A DNA stretch of 64,000 nt, taken from contig NZ_FNFN01000003.1 in assembly GCF_900101045.1 (NCBI RefSeq), forward strand, positions 372,001 to 436,000. Direction: 5' to 3'. The notes below the pieces were generated by a model that worked only from the letters and a program-made list of their open reading frames with translations, was not told the origin of the DNA and did not search any database. Of this stretch, positions 1-7,965 are shown piece after piece. Source of the stretch: Nocardioides sp. YR527 (GTDB lineage Bacteria; Actinomycetota; Actinomycetes; Propionibacteriales; Nocardioidaceae). Positions within the stretch are counted from its first letter, which is position 1. Each line of letters opens with the position of its first letter. The position numbers and the translations under genes are program-made.

Positions 1-1
1 C

Positions 2-706
2 GGCGTCTCGATCGTGCTCGAGAACGGCACCCTGCTGACCACGGTCGGCACCGAGGAGAGCCGCTCGGGAGCGATCGCGCTCGAGCCCCAGGGCGACGGG
101 TTCGAGCAGGTCGCCGCCAACGACACCTGCCCCGGCATCCACGGTGAGGGCACCGCGGCCGACGAGGCGGTGGTCTTCGGCTGCGAGGACGGCGCCCTGC
201 TCTACCGCGACGGCGAGTTCGAGAAGCTCCAGGCCCCCGACGCGTACGGCCGGATGGGCAACGCGTACGTCTCGGAGACCAGCCCGATCATCGTCGGTGA
301 CTACAACACCGACCCCGACGCCGAGGGCTACCTGCTCGACATGGTCACGCTCATCGACACCGAGAAGAGCACCTTCAAGCCGGTCGCGCTGCCCGAGGGT
401 GTCGAGTACACCTTCCGCGACGTGGCCCGCGGGCCGGAGGACCTGGCCTACATCCTCGCCACGGACGGCTCGATCCACGTCCTGGACCCCGCGACCGGCA
501 AGATCACCGACGAGTTCCCGGTCGTGAAGCCCTGGGAGGGGCCCGCGGAGTGGCAGGACCCGCACCCGGCGATCAAGGTGAGCGGCGACATCGCGTACGT
601 CACCGAGCCGGCCAGCAACACGGTGCACGCCGTCGACCTCACCTCCGGTGAGGTCACCGCCTCGGTCGAGCTCTCCGAGCAGCCGAACGAGATCGCGGTC
701 GGCTGA
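2..706 (+). CDS. C-terminal part of a secreted propeller-like protein, possibly AztD-type zinc metallochaperone
   Basis: The reading frame is open from the left edge and stops with TGA at 704-706, so about 234 C-terminal residues are visible and the start is outside the window. The sequence is acidic and built of short strand-turn units, for example SGDIAYVTEPASNTVHAVDL near the end, and FGCEDGALLYRDGEFEKL near the start. Such units are usual in YncE/AztD-like beta-propellers. AztD delivers zinc to the solute-binding protein AztC of a zinc importer, but the genes that would confirm this are not in view. A generic secreted propeller is the main alternative. Nothing in the visible part gives a catalytic motif. 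The next gene is convergent. Confidence 0.5.
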   Translation, partial: GVSIVLENGTLLTTVGTEESRSGAIALEPQGDGFEQVAANDTCPGIHGEGTAADEAVVFGCEDGALLYRDGEFEKLQAPDAYGRMGNAYVSETSPIIVGDYNTDPDAEGYLLDMVTLIDTEKSTFKPVALPEGVEYTFRDVARGPEDLAYILATDGSIHVLDPATGKITDEFPVVKPWEGPAEWQDPHPAIKVSGDIAYVTEPASNTVHAVDLTSGEVTASVELSEQPNEIAVG

Positions 707-730
707 GTCTCGTGCCCAGTCGTGCTCGGC

Positions 731-1549
731 TCAGTCGCCCGCCGGAACCACCATCGGCGTACCGGCGACCGGGTCGGGCACGACGACGCACGGCAGTCCG
801 AACGCCTTCTCGACGACCTCCGCGGTGACCACCTCGGCCGGCGGCCCCTCGGCGAGGATCCGGCCGTCCGCCATGACCACGAGGTGGTCGCTGTAGCGGC
901 AGGCCAGGTTGAGGTCGTGCAACACCGTGACGATGGTCCGCCCGGTCTCCCGGTTGAGCGTGCGCAGCAGCCGGAGCAGGTCGACCTGGTGACTGATGTC
1001 GAGGTACGTCGTCGGCTCGTCGAGCAGCAGCAGATCGGTCTGCTGGGCGAGTGCCATCGCGATCCAGACCCGCTGCCGCTGGCCCCCGGACAGCTCGCGC
1101 AACGGACGGTCGACGAGCGCGCCGGTGTCGGTGGCCAGAAGAGCCTCGGCGACAGCCTCCTCGTCGCGCGCGCTCCAGTGGCGGAACCAGCCCTGGTGCG
1201 GGTGGCGTCCGCGCGAGACCAGGTCACCGACGGTGATCCCGTCGGGCGCGACCGGGGTCTGGGGGAGCAGCCCGAGGATCCGGGCGACCTCGCGGGAGCC
1301 GCGGTCGAGGATCGGCGTCCCGTCGAGGAGCACCTCACCGGCGGACGGACGCAGCAGCCGGGCGAGGCCGCGCATCAGCGTCGACTTACCGCAGGCGTTG
1401 GCGCCGACGATCGCCGTCACCCGCCCGTCGAGCACGTCGAGGTCGAGCCGGTCGACGACCACCCGGTCCTCGTAGCCGAGCGACAGCTCGCGCGCCGCGA
1501 GCCGCGGCGCCTGGGTGGTCTCGGGCTGGGTGATCTCCGGCTGGGTCAT
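731..1549 (-). CDS. Iron-siderophore ABC transporter, ATP-binding subunit (FepC/FecE-like)
   Basis: This 272-residue ATPase powers import of a ferric siderophore through the two permeases encoded just upstream. Walker A is GANACGKST at residues 49-57, with Ala where GPNGCGKST is more usual. The signature LSGGQRQR, Walker B DLLLLDEPT and an H-loop in TVLHDLNLA follow in the normal order. The ATG at 1549 overlaps the stop of the upstream permease by 4 bases (ATGA), which fixes the start and implies translational coupling. It is the last gene of the four-gene minus-strand operon that begins at 4683 under an iron box. The first 15 residues are a TQPEITQPETT-type repeat with no known role. Confidence 0.93.
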   Translation of the reverse strand: MTQPEITQPETTQAPRLAARELSLGYEDRVVVDRLDLDVLDGRVTAIVGANACGKSTLMRGLARLLRPSAGEVLLDGTPILDRGSREVARILGLLPQTPVAPDGITVGDLVSRGRHPHQGWFRHWSARDEEAVAEALLATDTGALVDRPLRELSGGQRQRVWIAMALAQQTDLLLLDEPTTYLDISHQVDLLRLLRTLNRETGRTIVTVLHDLNLACRYSDHLVVMADGRILAEGPPAEVVTAEVVEKAFGLPCVVVPDPVAGTPMVVPAGD

Positions 1550-2604
1550 CCGCCCATCCCTCTCCGGTTGGTGGTGGCGATGAGCCACAGCAGGTACGGC
1601 GCGCCGACGGCGCCGGTGACGACGCCGGTCGGGACCTCGACCGGCAGCAGGTTCATGGCGACGTAGTCGGCGACCAGGCACACGATCGCGCCGACCGCGC
1701 CGGCGGCGACGATGCCGCCGCGGGCGCTGCCGAGCAGCCGGTCGGCGACCGGCCCGGCGACGAGGGCGACGAACGCGATCGGTCCGGCGACTGCGGTGGC
1801 CAGCGAGGTCAGCAGCACCCCGGTCGCGATCAGCGCGAGCCGGGTCGCCTCGATGCGTACGCCCAGACCGCGGGCGGTGTCGTCGCCCAGCTCGACGGCG
1901 CGGAGCATGCGCTGGAGCAGCGGCACCAGGGGTGCGAGCACGACGAGGGTGATCAGCAGTGCGTTGTTCTCCGCGTCGCCGGCCTGCCCGATGGATCCGG
2001 TCAGCCAGTGCAGCGCGGCCCGGGCCTCGGTGAGCGAGGTGCGGGTGAGCAGGTAGCCGGTGACGCCGGTGCAGAACGCCGCCGTGCCGATCCCGATCAG
2101 CACGAAGCGGTAGCCGGTGATGCCGTCGCGCCAGGCCAGGACGTACATCGCGATCGCGGTCAGCAGGCCGCCGCCGAAGGCCAGCACGGGGAGGCTCACC
2201 CCGGCGAGGGTGGGCACCGCGATGCCGGCGACGGCCGCGACACTGGCGCCCGCCGAGATGCCGACGAAGTCGGGCGAGGCCAGCGGGTTGCGCAGCAGCT
2301 GCTGGAAGATCGTGCCGGCCGCGCCGAGGGCCAGCCCGACGCACACGGCCGCCTTGACCTGCGGCCCGGTCAGGTCGCGCACGATGAAGTCGACGGCGGC
2401 ATGGTCGCGCAGATGGAGCAGCGAGGCCAGCACCTGGTCGAGGCTGAGCTGGACCGAGCCGAAGCAGAGCGTGAGCAGGGCCAGGACGGCGGCGACGACG
2501 AGCAGGACGACAGGTACGACGCCCGCGCGGACTCGACGGCTGCGGCGTGTGCGCCGCAGGTCCGCGACGGTCTGGGGCAGGACGGTCTGGGGCAGGACGC
2601 TCAT
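1546..2604 (-). CDS. Iron-siderophore ABC transporter permease (FecCD family)
   Basis: This 352-residue protein is an integral membrane permease with roughly nine to ten hydrophobic segments. After an Arg-rich N-terminus (TRRSRRVRAG) comes the first membrane helix. FecCD hallmarks are the region around NPLASPDFVGISAGAS and the cytoplasmic GDDTARGLGV loop that contacts the ATPase. The N-terminus carries a duplicated VLPQTV. It overlaps both neighbours by 4 bases, so it is the third gene of a tightly coupled operon with a second, different FecCD permease. The two permeases probably form a heterodimer. The siderophore is not predictable from sequence. Confidence 0.93.
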   Translation of the reverse strand: MSVLPQTVLPQTVADLRRTRRSRRVRAGVVPVVLLVVAAVLALLTLCFGSVQLSLDQVLASLLHLRDHAAVDFIVRDLTGPQVKAAVCVGLALGAAGTIFQQLLRNPLASPDFVGISAGASVAAVAGIAVPTLAGVSLPVLAFGGGLLTAIAMYVLAWRDGITGYRFVLIGIGTAAFCTGVTGYLLTRTSLTEARAALHWLTGSIGQAGDAENNALLITLVVLAPLVPLLQRMLRAVELGDDTARGLGVRIEATRLALIATGVLLTSLATAVAGPIAFVALVAGPVADRLLGSARGGIVAAGAVGAIVCLVADYVAMNLLPVEVPTGVVTGAVGAPYLLWLIATTNRRGMGG

Positions 2605-3650
2605 AGGTCCGCCAGCCTGGCGTAGCGGACGAGGAGCACGAAGAACGGGGCACCGATGATGCCGAGGACCACCCCGACCTGGAGCTCCCCGGTGCCGCCG
2701 AGGACGCGACCGAGGATGTCAGCGCCGAGCAGCAGCAGCGCACCGAGCACCATCGAGTAGGGCAGGACCCAGCGATAGTCGGGACCGCACAGGAAACGCG
2801 CCACGTGGGGCACCACCAGACCGACGAAGACGATGGGACCGCACGCCGCGGTCGCCGCTCCGCAGAGCAGCCCGACGACGAGGAACGACAGGATCCGGGT
2901 CCTGGTCAGGGAGACGCCCAGCCCGCGGGCGGCGTCGTCACCCAGCGCCAGGGCGTTGAGCCAGCGTCCGCACAGCAGCGCCAGGACGACGCCGACCAGC
3001 AGGAACGGAGCCACGCCAATCACGATCGGGGCGTAGCGGCCGGCCAGCGAGCCGACCTGCCAGAAGCGGTACTGCTGCTGGGCGTCGAGGTCGGTGAGCA
3101 GCAGCCCGGTGGTCACCGCGGTCAGCCCGGCGGTGATCGCGGCCCCGGCGAGGGCCATCTTCACCGGTGTCGCCCCGTCGCGTCCCAGCGAGCCCACCGC
3201 GTAGACGAGCACGGTCGCCGCGAGCGCCCCGGCGAAGGCCGCGACGACGTGGAAGCCGAGCGAGCTGATCCCGAGCAGGGTGATCGAGCCGACCACGGCG
3301 AAGGCGGCCCCGGCGTTGACCCCCATGATCCCGGGGTCGGCGATGGCGTTGCGGGTGAGCCCCTGCAGGAGCGTGCCCGCGAGCCCGAGCGCTGCGCCCG
3401 CGAGGAGTCCGAGCACGGTCCGGGGGACCCGCAGACGTACGGTCACGGTGTCCTCCACCGAGGAGGAGCTGGTGAAGTGTCGGAACGCGTCGAGGACCTC
3501 GCTCAGCGCGATGTCGCGCGACCCGAGGGTCACGCTGAGGAAGGCGAGGACGGGCACGAGGGCGATGAGCAGCAGCAGGCCGACGGCGAGCCCGGAGGCC
3601 CGCCGTCGTCGTGCTGGTGTGGGTGTCGCGGTGGCGACGGAAGCGGTCAC
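2601..3650 (-). CDS. Iron-siderophore ABC transporter permease (FecCD family), first of two
   Basis: This 349-residue polytopic membrane protein starts with a Thr/Ala/Arg-rich cytoplasmic tail and a strong first helix (LAVGLLLLIALVPVLAFL). It has the family motif NAIADPGIMGVNAGAAFAV and the ATPase-coupling loop LGDDAARGLGVSLTR. It starts 7 bases after the stop of the substrate-binding protein gene and overlaps the next permease by 4 bases. It probably pairs with the second permease to form the translocation channel. It closely parallels FepD/FecC proteins in length and topology. Confidence 0.93.
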   Translation of the reverse strand: MTASVATATPTPARRRRASGLAVGLLLLIALVPVLAFLSVTLGSRDIALSEVLDAFRHFTSSSSVEDTVTVRLRVPRTVLGLLAGAALGLAGTLLQGLTRNAIADPGIMGVNAGAAFAVVGSITLLGISSLGFHVVAAFAGALAATVLVYAVGSLGRDGATPVKMALAGAAITAGLTAVTTGLLLTDLDAQQQYRFWQVGSLAGRYAPIVIGVAPFLLVGVVLALLCGRWLNALALGDDAARGLGVSLTRTRILSFLVVGLLCGAATAACGPIVFVGLVVPHVARFLCGPDYRWVLPYSMVLGALLLLGADILGRVLGGTGELQVGVVLGIIGAPFFVLLVRYARLADL

Positions 3651-3657
3651 CGCCGGG

Positions 3658-4683
3658 TCAGTCGCCGATGGTGTCGTCGACGTCGGCCAGGTCGGCGGTC
3701 AGCTTGGTCAGGGCGTCGGCGTAGTCGGCGTAGGTGTGCAGCCAGAAGGCCGGCCACTCGATGACCTGGCCCTCCTTCGCCGCGCGGATCGACGTCCAGG
3801 TCGGCTGGCTCTTGGCAGTCTTCGTGGCGTCCACGAAGGTGCGGCTGTCGATCAGCAGGACGTCGGGCTGGTACTTGTCGGCGTTCTCCCAGCTCAGGTT
3901 CTCCCAGTACGGGAAGTCCGGGTCGGGCGAGTCGGGCGTGACCACCTGCAGGCCCCACTCGGTGAAGTCCAGCAGCTCCGGGGCGTACTCCGGGTTAGCG
4001 GCGTAGAGGAGGTCGTCGGCGGGGGAGACCGCCAGCGCGGTCAGGTCCTTGTCCTTCATCTCGGCGATGAACCCGTCGCGGGCCTTCTCGAAGGCCTCCT
4101 TGTCCTTGGCTCCCTGGGAGTCATCGACGTCGGCGCCCAGGCTCTCGGCGAGGTCCTCGTAGCCTTCGGCCAGGTTGAGGATCGAGCCGCCCTGGGAGGG
4201 GCCGACGACCGGGGCCAGCTCGGCGAGCTTCTTGCTCTTGGCCTTCGTGCCGTTCTCCAGCCCGGAGTGTGCCTTCTCGGCCGGCCACCAGTCGGCCACG
4301 ATCAGGTCCGGGCTCAGCGTGGACGCCTTGGCGACGTCGATCGAGCCCCACTCCTCACCGAGGATCTCGATGTCGGTCAGGTCGACGCCGTCCAGGTTCG
4401 GGTCGGTCTCGACCGACTCGTCACCGTAGATGCCGACCGGGCGGATGCCGTACGAGATCAGTGCGGCGGCCGCGGGGGCGTGGGCGATGATCCGGGTCGG
4501 CGTCTTGTCCGTCTTCACCACCTCGCCCGAGCCGTCGGTGAAGCTCCACGGACCGTCGGGGACCGAGGACGCACCCGATGCCGGTTTCGCGCCGTCGTCG
4601 TCGGCGATGTCGGAGGAGCAGGCGGACAACGCCAGGACCAGGGCAGCGGCAGCGCCTGCGGCTGCGGCGAGGTGGGGTCTCAT
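3658..4683 (-). CDS. Iron-siderophore ABC transporter substrate-binding lipoprotein
   Basis: This 341-residue protein has a signal peptide with a clear lipobox (LSAC, lipidated Cys at residue 22), followed by an acidic linker and a periplasmic-binding-protein fold of the FepB/FatB type. It would sit on the outer face of the membrane and hand ferric siderophore to the permeases. It is the first gene of the operon. The ATG at 4683 has no upstream Shine-Dalgarno sequence and lies directly against an iron box and a TANNNT hexamer, so translation is probably leaderless. Expression should rise when iron is scarce, through a DtxR/IdeR-type repressor that is not in this window. Confidence 0.93.
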   Translation of the reverse strand: MRPHLAAAAGAAAALVLALSACSSDIADDDGAKPASGASSVPDGPWSFTDGSGEVVKTDKTPTRIIAHAPAAAALISYGIRPVGIYGDESVETDPNLDGVDLTDIEILGEEWGSIDVAKASTLSPDLIVADWWPAEKAHSGLENGTKAKSKKLAELAPVVGPSQGGSILNLAEGYEDLAESLGADVDDSQGAKDKEAFEKARDGFIAEMKDKDLTALAVSPADDLLYAANPEYAPELLDFTEWGLQVVTPDSPDPDFPYWENLSWENADKYQPDVLLIDSRTFVDATKTAKSQPTWTSIRAAKEGQVIEWPAFWLHTYADYADALTKLTADLADVDDTIGD

Positions 4684-4701
4684 GAGGTGAGGCTAGCCTA
4701 A
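4683..4701 (-). promoter_or_regulatory. DtxR/IdeR-type iron box overlapping a leaderless promoter
   Basis: Read on the minus strand this is TTAGGCTAGCCTCACCTCA. It matches 15 of 19 positions of the IdeR/DtxR consensus TTAGGTTAGGCTAACCTAA. It abuts the start codon, and TAGCCT inside it is followed by 6 bases and the ATG, which fits a leaderless -10 element. Iron-loaded repressor bound here would cover both the -10 and the start codon. Confidence 0.75.
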
Positions 4702-4731
4702 TTTCCCCGTGTTGGGGGTGGGGATCGTTGA

Positions 4732-5151
4732 CTAGGAAAGCGCCCGGCGAGCGGTGTCGAGGAACGTACGGAACGACTCTCGGTCCGCAGGCCCCAGCTC
4801 GGCCAGCATCTGCTCCTCGAGCTCTTCGACGCGAGGGTCGTAGGCGTCGAGGAAGGCGCGGCCCTCGGTGGTGAGGCTGATCAGCATCCGGCGCCGGTTG
4901 TCGGGGTCGATGCGGCGCTCGATGAGTCCGCGGCGCTCGAGGGCGCCGATGAGATCGGCGGCGGACTGGGCGCGTACGAACGAGGCGCGGGCGAGGTCCG
5001 CGGCGCTCATCGTGGGGCGGCGCTCGAGCACCGAGAGAGCGGTGTACTGCAGGGCGGTGACCCCTGATTCCTTCAGGACGGCGTCGAGGCGGGCTCGGGT
5101 CGCGAGCTCGAGCTGCTTGACGACGTAGAGCAGCAGGGGTGCATCGGTCAT
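4732..5151 (-). CDS. MarR family transcriptional regulator, probable repressor of the aromatic cluster
   Basis: This 139-residue protein has a winged helix-turn-helix with the typical MarR order: LQYTALSVLERRPTMSAADL, then the recognition region AQSAADLIGALERRGLIERR, and the wing DNRRRMLISLTTEGRAFL. The start at 5151 (MTDAPLL) gives normal family length; the frame continues upstream without a better start. It is divergent from the enoyl-CoA hydratase gene, and the 79 bases between them contain CAGGATTCCTG, a palindrome found again twice before the MFS gene at 16.7 kb. In Rhodococcus, MarR proteins such as CouR control hydroxycinnamate genes and respond to the CoA ester. A similar role here is inferred from context. 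Confidence 0.9.
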   Translation of the reverse strand: MTDAPLLLYVVKQLELATRARLDAVLKESGVTALQYTALSVLERRPTMSAADLARASFVRAQSAADLIGALERRGLIERRIDPDNRRRMLISLTTEGRAFLDAYDPRVEELEEQMLAELGPADRESFRTFLDTARRALS

Positions 5152-5195
5152 GCGGTCATTCAAGCAGGCTTGCGAGCCGGGCCTACTTCTGCGAT

Positions 5196-5212
5196 TATCA
5201 GGATTCCTGTCA
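5196..5212. promoter_or_regulatory. Probable MarR operator
   Basis: TATCAGGATTCCTGTCA lies between the divergent MarR and enoyl-CoA hydratase genes. Its core CAGGATTCCTG (5199-5209) is nearly palindromic and is the exact reverse complement of CAGGAATCCTG, present twice upstream of the MFS gene at 16713-16723 and 16729-16739. Confidence 0.65.
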
Positions 5213-5230
5213 ATTACGGAGGAGTTCACC

Positions 5231-5995
5231 ATGCCCCTGCGAGCAGAGCGCGTCGACGACATCGCGGTGCTGACCCTGGCCCGACCCGCGAAGCGGAACG
5301 CGCTCAGCGACGAGGCGGTGCTCGGGATCGAGCGGTTCTTCGACAGCCTCGAGCCGGACGTACGCGCCGTCGTCATCGATGCGGACGGTGACCACTTCTG
5401 CGCCGGGCTCGACCTGTCCGAGATGACCGAGCGCGACACCCTCGCCGGGGTCACCCACTCGCGGATGTGGCACCGGGTCTTCGAGAAGATCGAGTTCGGG
5501 CCGGTCCCGGTCGTGGCGGCGCTGAAGGGGGCTGTGGTCGGAGGCGGGCTGGAGCTCGCCGCGGCCGCGCACATCCGGGTCGCGGAGGAGTCCACCTTCT
5601 ACGCCCTGCCCGAGGGGCAGCGCGGGCTCTTCGTCGGCGGCGGCGCCTCGGTGCGCGTCCCGCGGCTCATCGGGGTCTCCCGGATGGCCGACATGATGCT
5701 GACCGGCCGTCGCTACTCGGCTGAGGAGGGCCTCGGGCTCGGGCTGAGCCAGTACGTCGTCGCCGACGGCACCGGCCGCAAGACCGCCCTCGAGCTGGCC
5801 GGCCGGATCGCGCAGAACGCGCCCCAGACCAACTTCGCCGTCGTACAGGCGCTGCCGCGGATCGCCGAGGCCAACCCTCGTGACGGCTTCCTGATGGAGT
5901 CGCTGATGGCCGCGATCGCGCAGGGGACCGACGACGCCAAGGGCCGGATGCAGGACTTCCTCGCCGGGCGGGCCAGGAAGGTGACGGACCAGTGA
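5231..5995 (+). CDS. Enoyl-CoA hydratase/crotonase family protein, probably acting on a hydroxycinnamoyl-CoA
   Basis: This 254-residue crotonase has the oxyanion-hole segments CAGLDLSE (57-64) and VVGGGLELA. It keeps both catalytic glutamates of hydratases, E108 and E128, 20 residues apart as in mammalian crotonase. This favours hydration of the alkene over a simple isomerase. The ATG at 5231 is preceded by GGAGGAG, and longer in-frame starts upstream lack such a site. It is the first gene of a plus-strand operon with two CoA ligases, a 3-hydroxyacyl-CoA dehydrogenase and an amidohydrolase, so the likely substrate is an aromatic enoyl-CoA such as coumaroyl- or feruloyl-CoA. A hydratase-lyase of the Ech/HCHL type is the alternative; the downstream dehydrogenase argues against it. 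Confidence 0.85.
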   Translation: MPLRAERVDDIAVLTLARPAKRNALSDEAVLGIERFFDSLEPDVRAVVIDADGDHFCAGLDLSEMTERDTLAGVTHSRMWHRVFEKIEFGPVPVVAALKGAVVGGGLELAAAAHIRVAEESTFYALPEGQRGLFVGGGASVRVPRLIGVSRMADMMLTGRRYSAEEGLGLGLSQYVVADGTGRKTALELAGRIAQNAPQTNFAVVQALPRIAEANPRDGFLMESLMAAIAQGTDDAKGRMQDFLAGRARKVTDQ

Positions 5996-7965
5996 ACCAG
6001 GGTGACGTGGTCTGGACCCCTCCCGCCGACGTGCTCTCCACCTCCCGGGTCGGCGAGTTCCTGGGCTGGCTCGCCCGCGAGCGCGACCTGTCGATGACCA
6101 CCCACGAGGAGCTGTGGCGCTGGTCGGTGACCGACCTCGACGGCTTCTGGTCGGCGGTGTGGGAATTCTTCGAGGTGCGGGCGCACGCTCCGTACGACAC
6201 CGTCCTCGCCTCCCGCGAGATGCCAGGGGCGCGCTGGTTCCCCGGCGCGCTGCTCAACTATGCCGAGCACGCGCTCGGCACCGACTCGGATCTGGAGCGC
6301 GTCGCCGTGCTCGGCCGGTCGCAGACGCGTGACGACGTCGAGCTGACCTTCGGCGATCTGCGCGACCAGGTGGCCCGGGCGCGGGCCGCGCTGGTCAGGC
6401 TGGGCGTACGCCGCGGCGACCGCGTCGCCGGCTACCTGCCCAACATTCCCGAGGCCCTGGTCGCCTACCTCGCCACCGCCAGCCTGGGGGCGATCTGGGC
6501 GAGCTGCGCCAGCGAGTTCGGGCCGCGCAGCGTGATCGACCGCTTCGCCCAGATCGAGCCGGTCGTGCTGCTGGTCGCCGGCGGCTACCGCTACGGCGCC
6601 AAGGACATCGACAGGCGTGCCCAGGTGGCCGAGATCCGGGCCGAGCTGCCGTCGGTGCGCCACGTCGTGGACGTGGAGTACGGCGAGCATCGCGTCGAGG
6701 ACGCGCTCTCCTGGACCTCGCTGCTCGGCGCGGAGGACGGGGCCGAGCTCGCCTTCGAGCCGGTTCCCTTCGCCCACCCGCTGGTGGTGCTCTTCTCCTC
6801 CGGCACGACCGGACGGCCGAAGGCGATCGTCCACGGCCACGGCGGCATCCTGCTCGAGCACCTCAAGAACCACGCACTGTCGTGGGACATGGGGCCCGGG
6901 GACCGGATGCTCTGGTTCTCCACCACCGCCTGGATGATGTGGAACGCGCTGGTCTCCTCGCTCCTGGTCCGCTCCTCGATCGTCATGGTCGACGGCAACC
7001 CGATGCATCCCGACCTGACCTGGCAGTGGCGGCTCGCGGCCTCGACCGGGGCGACGATCATGGGTGCCAGCCCGGGGTTCGTGATGGCCTGTCGCAAGGC
7101 CGGTGTCGACCTCAGCGCCCTCGGTGACCTGCGGGTTCGCGTCCTCGGCTCGGCCGGAGCGCCGCTCCCGCCGGAGGGCTACGCCTGGCTTCGGGACCAG
7201 CTCCCTGGCGCGCAGATCAACGTCGGCAGCGGCGGCACCGACGTCTGCTCCGGCATCGTGCAGAACAACCCGCTGCTCCCGGTCTACGCCGGCGAGATCT
7301 CCGGCCGCTGCCTCGGCGTCGACGCCCACGCCTACGACGAGTCCGGCCGCCCGGTCACCGGCCTGCTCGGCGAGCTCGTCATCACCTCGCCGATGCCCTC
7401 GATGCCGCTCGGCTTCTGGGGAGACGACGACGGGTCCCGCTATCGAAGCGCCTACTTCGACCACTATCCCGGCGTGTGGCGCCACGGCGACTGGATCCTC
7501 TTCCACGACAACGGCAGCTGCCACGTCGCCGGCCGCTCCGATGCCACCCTCAACCGTGGCGGCGTACGCCTCGGCACCGCCGAGTTCTACCGCGTCACCG
7601 AGGAGGTGGACGGGGTCGCCGACTCGCTGGTCGTCCACCTCGAGGACCCCGACGGTGGCAACGGCGAGCTGCTGCTCTTCGTGGTCACCGACGAGGGCAG
7701 CCGCCTCGACGACCCGCTCCGCGCCCGCCTCGTCCGGGCGCTGCGGTCGGCACTCTCCCCGCGGCACATCCCCGACCAGGTGATCGAGGTGCCCGCGGTG
7801 CCGCGCAACCTCACCGGCAAGAAGCTCGAGCTGCCGGCCAAACGCATCCTGCAAGGGGTCCGTATTGAGGACGTCGCCAGCCGCGACGCGCTCGCGAACC
7901 CGGCGTCCCTGGACCCGTTCGTCGCGCTGGCGGCCTCCGGCGCGCTGAGCAGGAGGACCGCATGA
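5992..7965 (+). CDS. Acetoacetate-CoA ligase family protein
   Basis: This 657-residue adenylate-forming enzyme has the length and N-terminal extension of acetoacetyl-CoA synthetases. The ATP-binding loop is LFSSGTTGRPKA, the aromatic/adenylate motif is in NVGSGGTDVCSGI, and the C-terminal domain ends with NLTGKKLELPAKRILQG, which contains the adenylation lysine. The GTG start overlaps the upstream stop (GTGA). In ordinary metabolism the family activates acetoacetate. Inside this cluster it could instead activate an aromatic or beta-keto acid, and the second ligase at 8.9 kb is an equally good candidate for hydroxycinnamate. The family call is strong, the substrate is open. Confidence 0.85.
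   Translation: MNQGDVVWTPPADVLSTSRVGEFLGWLARERDLSMTTHEELWRWSVTDLDGFWSAVWEFFEVRAHAPYDTVLASREMPGARWFPGALLNYAEHALGTDSDLERVAVLGRSQTRDDVELTFGDLRDQVARARAALVRLGVRRGDRVAGYLPNIPEALVAYLATASLGAIWASCASEFGPRSVIDRFAQIEPVVLLVAGGYRYGAKDIDRRAQVAEIRAELPSVRHVVDVEYGEHRVEDALSWTSLLGAEDGAELAFEPVPFAHPLVVLFSSGTTGRPKAIVHGHGGILLEHLKNHALSWDMGPGDRMLWFSTTAWMMWNALVSSLLVRSSIVMVDGNPMHPDLTWQWRLAASTGATIMGASPGFVMACRKAGVDLSALGDLRVRVLGSAGAPLPPEGYAWLRDQLPGAQINVGSGGTDVCSGIVQNNPLLPVYAGEISGRCLGVDAHAYDESGRPVTGLLGELVITSPMPSMPLGFWGDDDGSRYRSAYFDHYPGVWRHGDWILFHDNGSCHVAGRSDATLNRGGVRLGTAEFYRVTEEVDGVADSLVVHLEDPDGGNGELLLFVVTDEGSRLDDPLRARLVRALRSALSPRHIPDQVIEVPAVPRNLTGKKLELPAKRILQGVRIEDVASRDALANPASLDPFVALAASGALSRRTA

Noticed and set aside
5231-5995. 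Feruloyl-CoA hydratase-lyase (vanillin-forming) identity
   Set aside because: Possible, but both hydratase glutamates are present and the operon has a 3-hydroxyacyl-CoA dehydrogenase and amidohydrolase, which fit the beta-oxidative route better.
5713-7854. 713-codon minus-strand frame
   Set aside because: Shadow of the acetoacetate-CoA ligase gene.
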